Source: JACKCP01 sp034007295 (GTDB lineage: Bacteria; Desulfobacterota; Desulfobacteria; Desulfobacterales; JACKCP01). Taken from it: DNA of 40,662 nucleotides. Position numbers and translations under genes: made by a program. Location: NCBI GenBank assembly GCA_034007295.1, contig JAVERC010000032.1, positions 1 to 40,662 of the forward strand, written 5' to 3'. The notes below the pieces were generated by a model. That model did no database searches and had not been told where the DNA came from. It saw nothing but the letters and a program-made list of their open reading frames with translations. Below are positions 39,780 to 40,662 of the stretch, piece after piece. The stretch's first letter is position 1. Each line of letters begins with the position of its first letter.

Positions 39780-40662
39780 TTAGAATTTGTAGGAAACTGT
39801 GAAACCTAGTCCGTAAAGAACGCCTTTGTTGTTTTTAACATAAACATCAACATCGTTTTGTACAACTTCTGCAGAAAATACATGATTCAGGTTTTCTGAG
39901 TTGCCGTGAATATCTCTTCTTGGAATACTTCTTATATACTGAAGAACTCCGTCAATTTCCCATTTTTCAGTAAATTTGTATCCAAATCCCAGGTTGAAAA
40001 GGCTTCTGTCTGTATCAGGCCATCCCTGGTCAAAGGTGGTATCTGGAACTGGTGTAGGGTCGTAAACAAAACCTGTTCTTAATGCAAGTTTTTCATTAAC
40101 AAGCCATTCTGCACCAATCTGATACTGAAAGGTGTCGTCCCAGTCTCTTTTATATACTGTTGTACTGTTTGTAAAGGAAGGATCTGCAAGCATTCCCTGA
40201 ACTAAAGGACTTGAAAGAATTGCTGCTACTCTGGGGTCGTTCATGTTCAGATTGAGAGAGGATAAAACAGCATCCTTATCATAAACCATTCTTTCAGTCT
40301 GATTTTCATTTATTGACCATCTTGTCCAGGTAAGGTCAAATTCTACTGAAAATTTATCTGAAAAAGCATATCTTATACCACCCTGTACCTGCTCAGGATG
40401 ATCATAATCCATCTGAATGGAGCCTACTGTAGTTCCGTTGAAAAGGATATCTCCTTCAAAATCAGCACTGGTTCTGCTTCTGTATGTAAGACCAAGACTT
40501 AATTTGTCTGTGGGCTTGAAAAGCACACCTGCATTCCATGAATAGTTGAAATCATCATCTGTTTCAAGTTCTATTTTATTTAAATAGCTCCCTTTTTTAT
40601 CAGTTAAATCATCCTCATATTGTAATAAAGCTTTTGCATTAGCTTCTGGAATTCCTTTTTCA
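39780..40662 (-). CDS. FadL/OmpP1-type outer-membrane transport protein, C-terminal part
   Basis: The frame is open from the stop at 39780 to the right edge, so this is a partial gene lacking its N-terminus (294 codons visible). An in-frame GTG at 40526 is internal, since the reading frame upstream continues with typical FadL content (DDDFNYSWNAGVLFKPTDKLSLGLTYRS). The visible part is alternating amphipathic beta strands with aromatic girdle residues, ending in LYGLGFTVSYKF with a terminal Phe, the outer-membrane-insertion signal. FadL proteins take up hydrophobic compounds such as fatty acids or aromatics. A strong terminator follows. Confidence 0.92.
   Translation of the reverse strand, partial: EKGIPEANAKALLQYEDDLTDKKGSYLNKIELETDDDFNYSWNAGVLFKPTDKLSLGLTYRSRTSADFEGDILFNGTTVGSIQMDYDHPEQVQGGIRYAFSDKFSVEFDLTWTRWSINENQTERMVYDKDAVLSSLNLNMNDPRVAAILSSPLVQGMLADPSFTNSTTVYKRDWDDTFQYQIGAEWLVNEKLALRTGFVYDPTPVPDTTFDQGWPDTDRSLFNLGFGYKFTEKWEIDGVLQYIRSIPRRDIHGNSENLNHVFSAEVVQNDVDVYVKNNKGVLYGLGFTVSYKF

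Overview
The window looks like a chromosomal stretch of an AT-rich, Gram-negative, anaerobic bacterium, most likely a member of the Desulfobacterota (Deltaproteobacteria). Outer-membrane proteins (TolC and FadL types) show a diderm. The oxygen-sensitive ribonucleotide reductase NrdD/NrdG, an FmdE-family protein, a DsrE protein, cobalamin-dependent methionine synthase and an ArsEFG-like module fit strict anaerobes of that group. The assignment is inference from gene content. No rRNA, tRNA, CRISPR array, integrase or transposase was seen.

Region 1 (about 1-10,500) is visibly richer in G+C than the rest. It holds a tandem ABC-type substrate-binding-like protein coupled to a gene running off the left edge, two small exported proteins (one DUF1566), and a five-gene minus-strand cluster. 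That cluster encodes a TolC-like outer-membrane factor, a periplasmic adaptor with a cytoplasmic PAS domain fused to its N-terminus, MacB-type ATPase and permease, and an AAA+ activator of the sigma-54 class whose GAFTGA loop is not canonical. The first four genes overlap by ATGA at each junction. A sigma-70-like promoter and an inverted repeat precede tolC. This self-sensing efflux system is the best candidate for something undescribed.

Region 2 (10,500-11,100) is a non-coding compositional boundary with three foldback sequences: a 97-bp element with terminal inverted repeats, a short hairpin, and the first of four copies of a roughly 150-bp foldback repeat. The other copies lie at 19.9, 25.7 and 33.5 kb.

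Region 3 (11,100-16,440) is an arsenical/metal-type operon on the minus strand: arsR, an ArsP/DUF318-like permease, a small thioredoxin, ArsF-like, ArsG-like (frameshifted), FmdE-like, TauE/SafE-like, and a small membrane protein. Two matching operators (ATTTGG, 8 nt, CCAAAT) sit over the arsR promoter and between arsR and the permease. A terminator hairpin lies in the middle of the operon.

Region 4 (16.6-40.66 kb) is mostly housekeeping: a hybrid histidine kinase, nrdG and nrdD with NrdR boxes, a CoA-type Nudix hydrolase, an exported thioredoxin, a tandem HD-domain protein, a HigBA-like toxin-antitoxin pair with a probably leaderless promoter, YibE/F, alkaline phosphatase, metH, a metallo-beta-lactamase-fold hydrolase, DUF1232 and DUF3592 proteins, an NhaC-type antiporter, a DsrE protein, a DUF1848-dusB operon and the C-terminal part of a FadL-type porin. 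Many genes end in clear rho-independent terminators.
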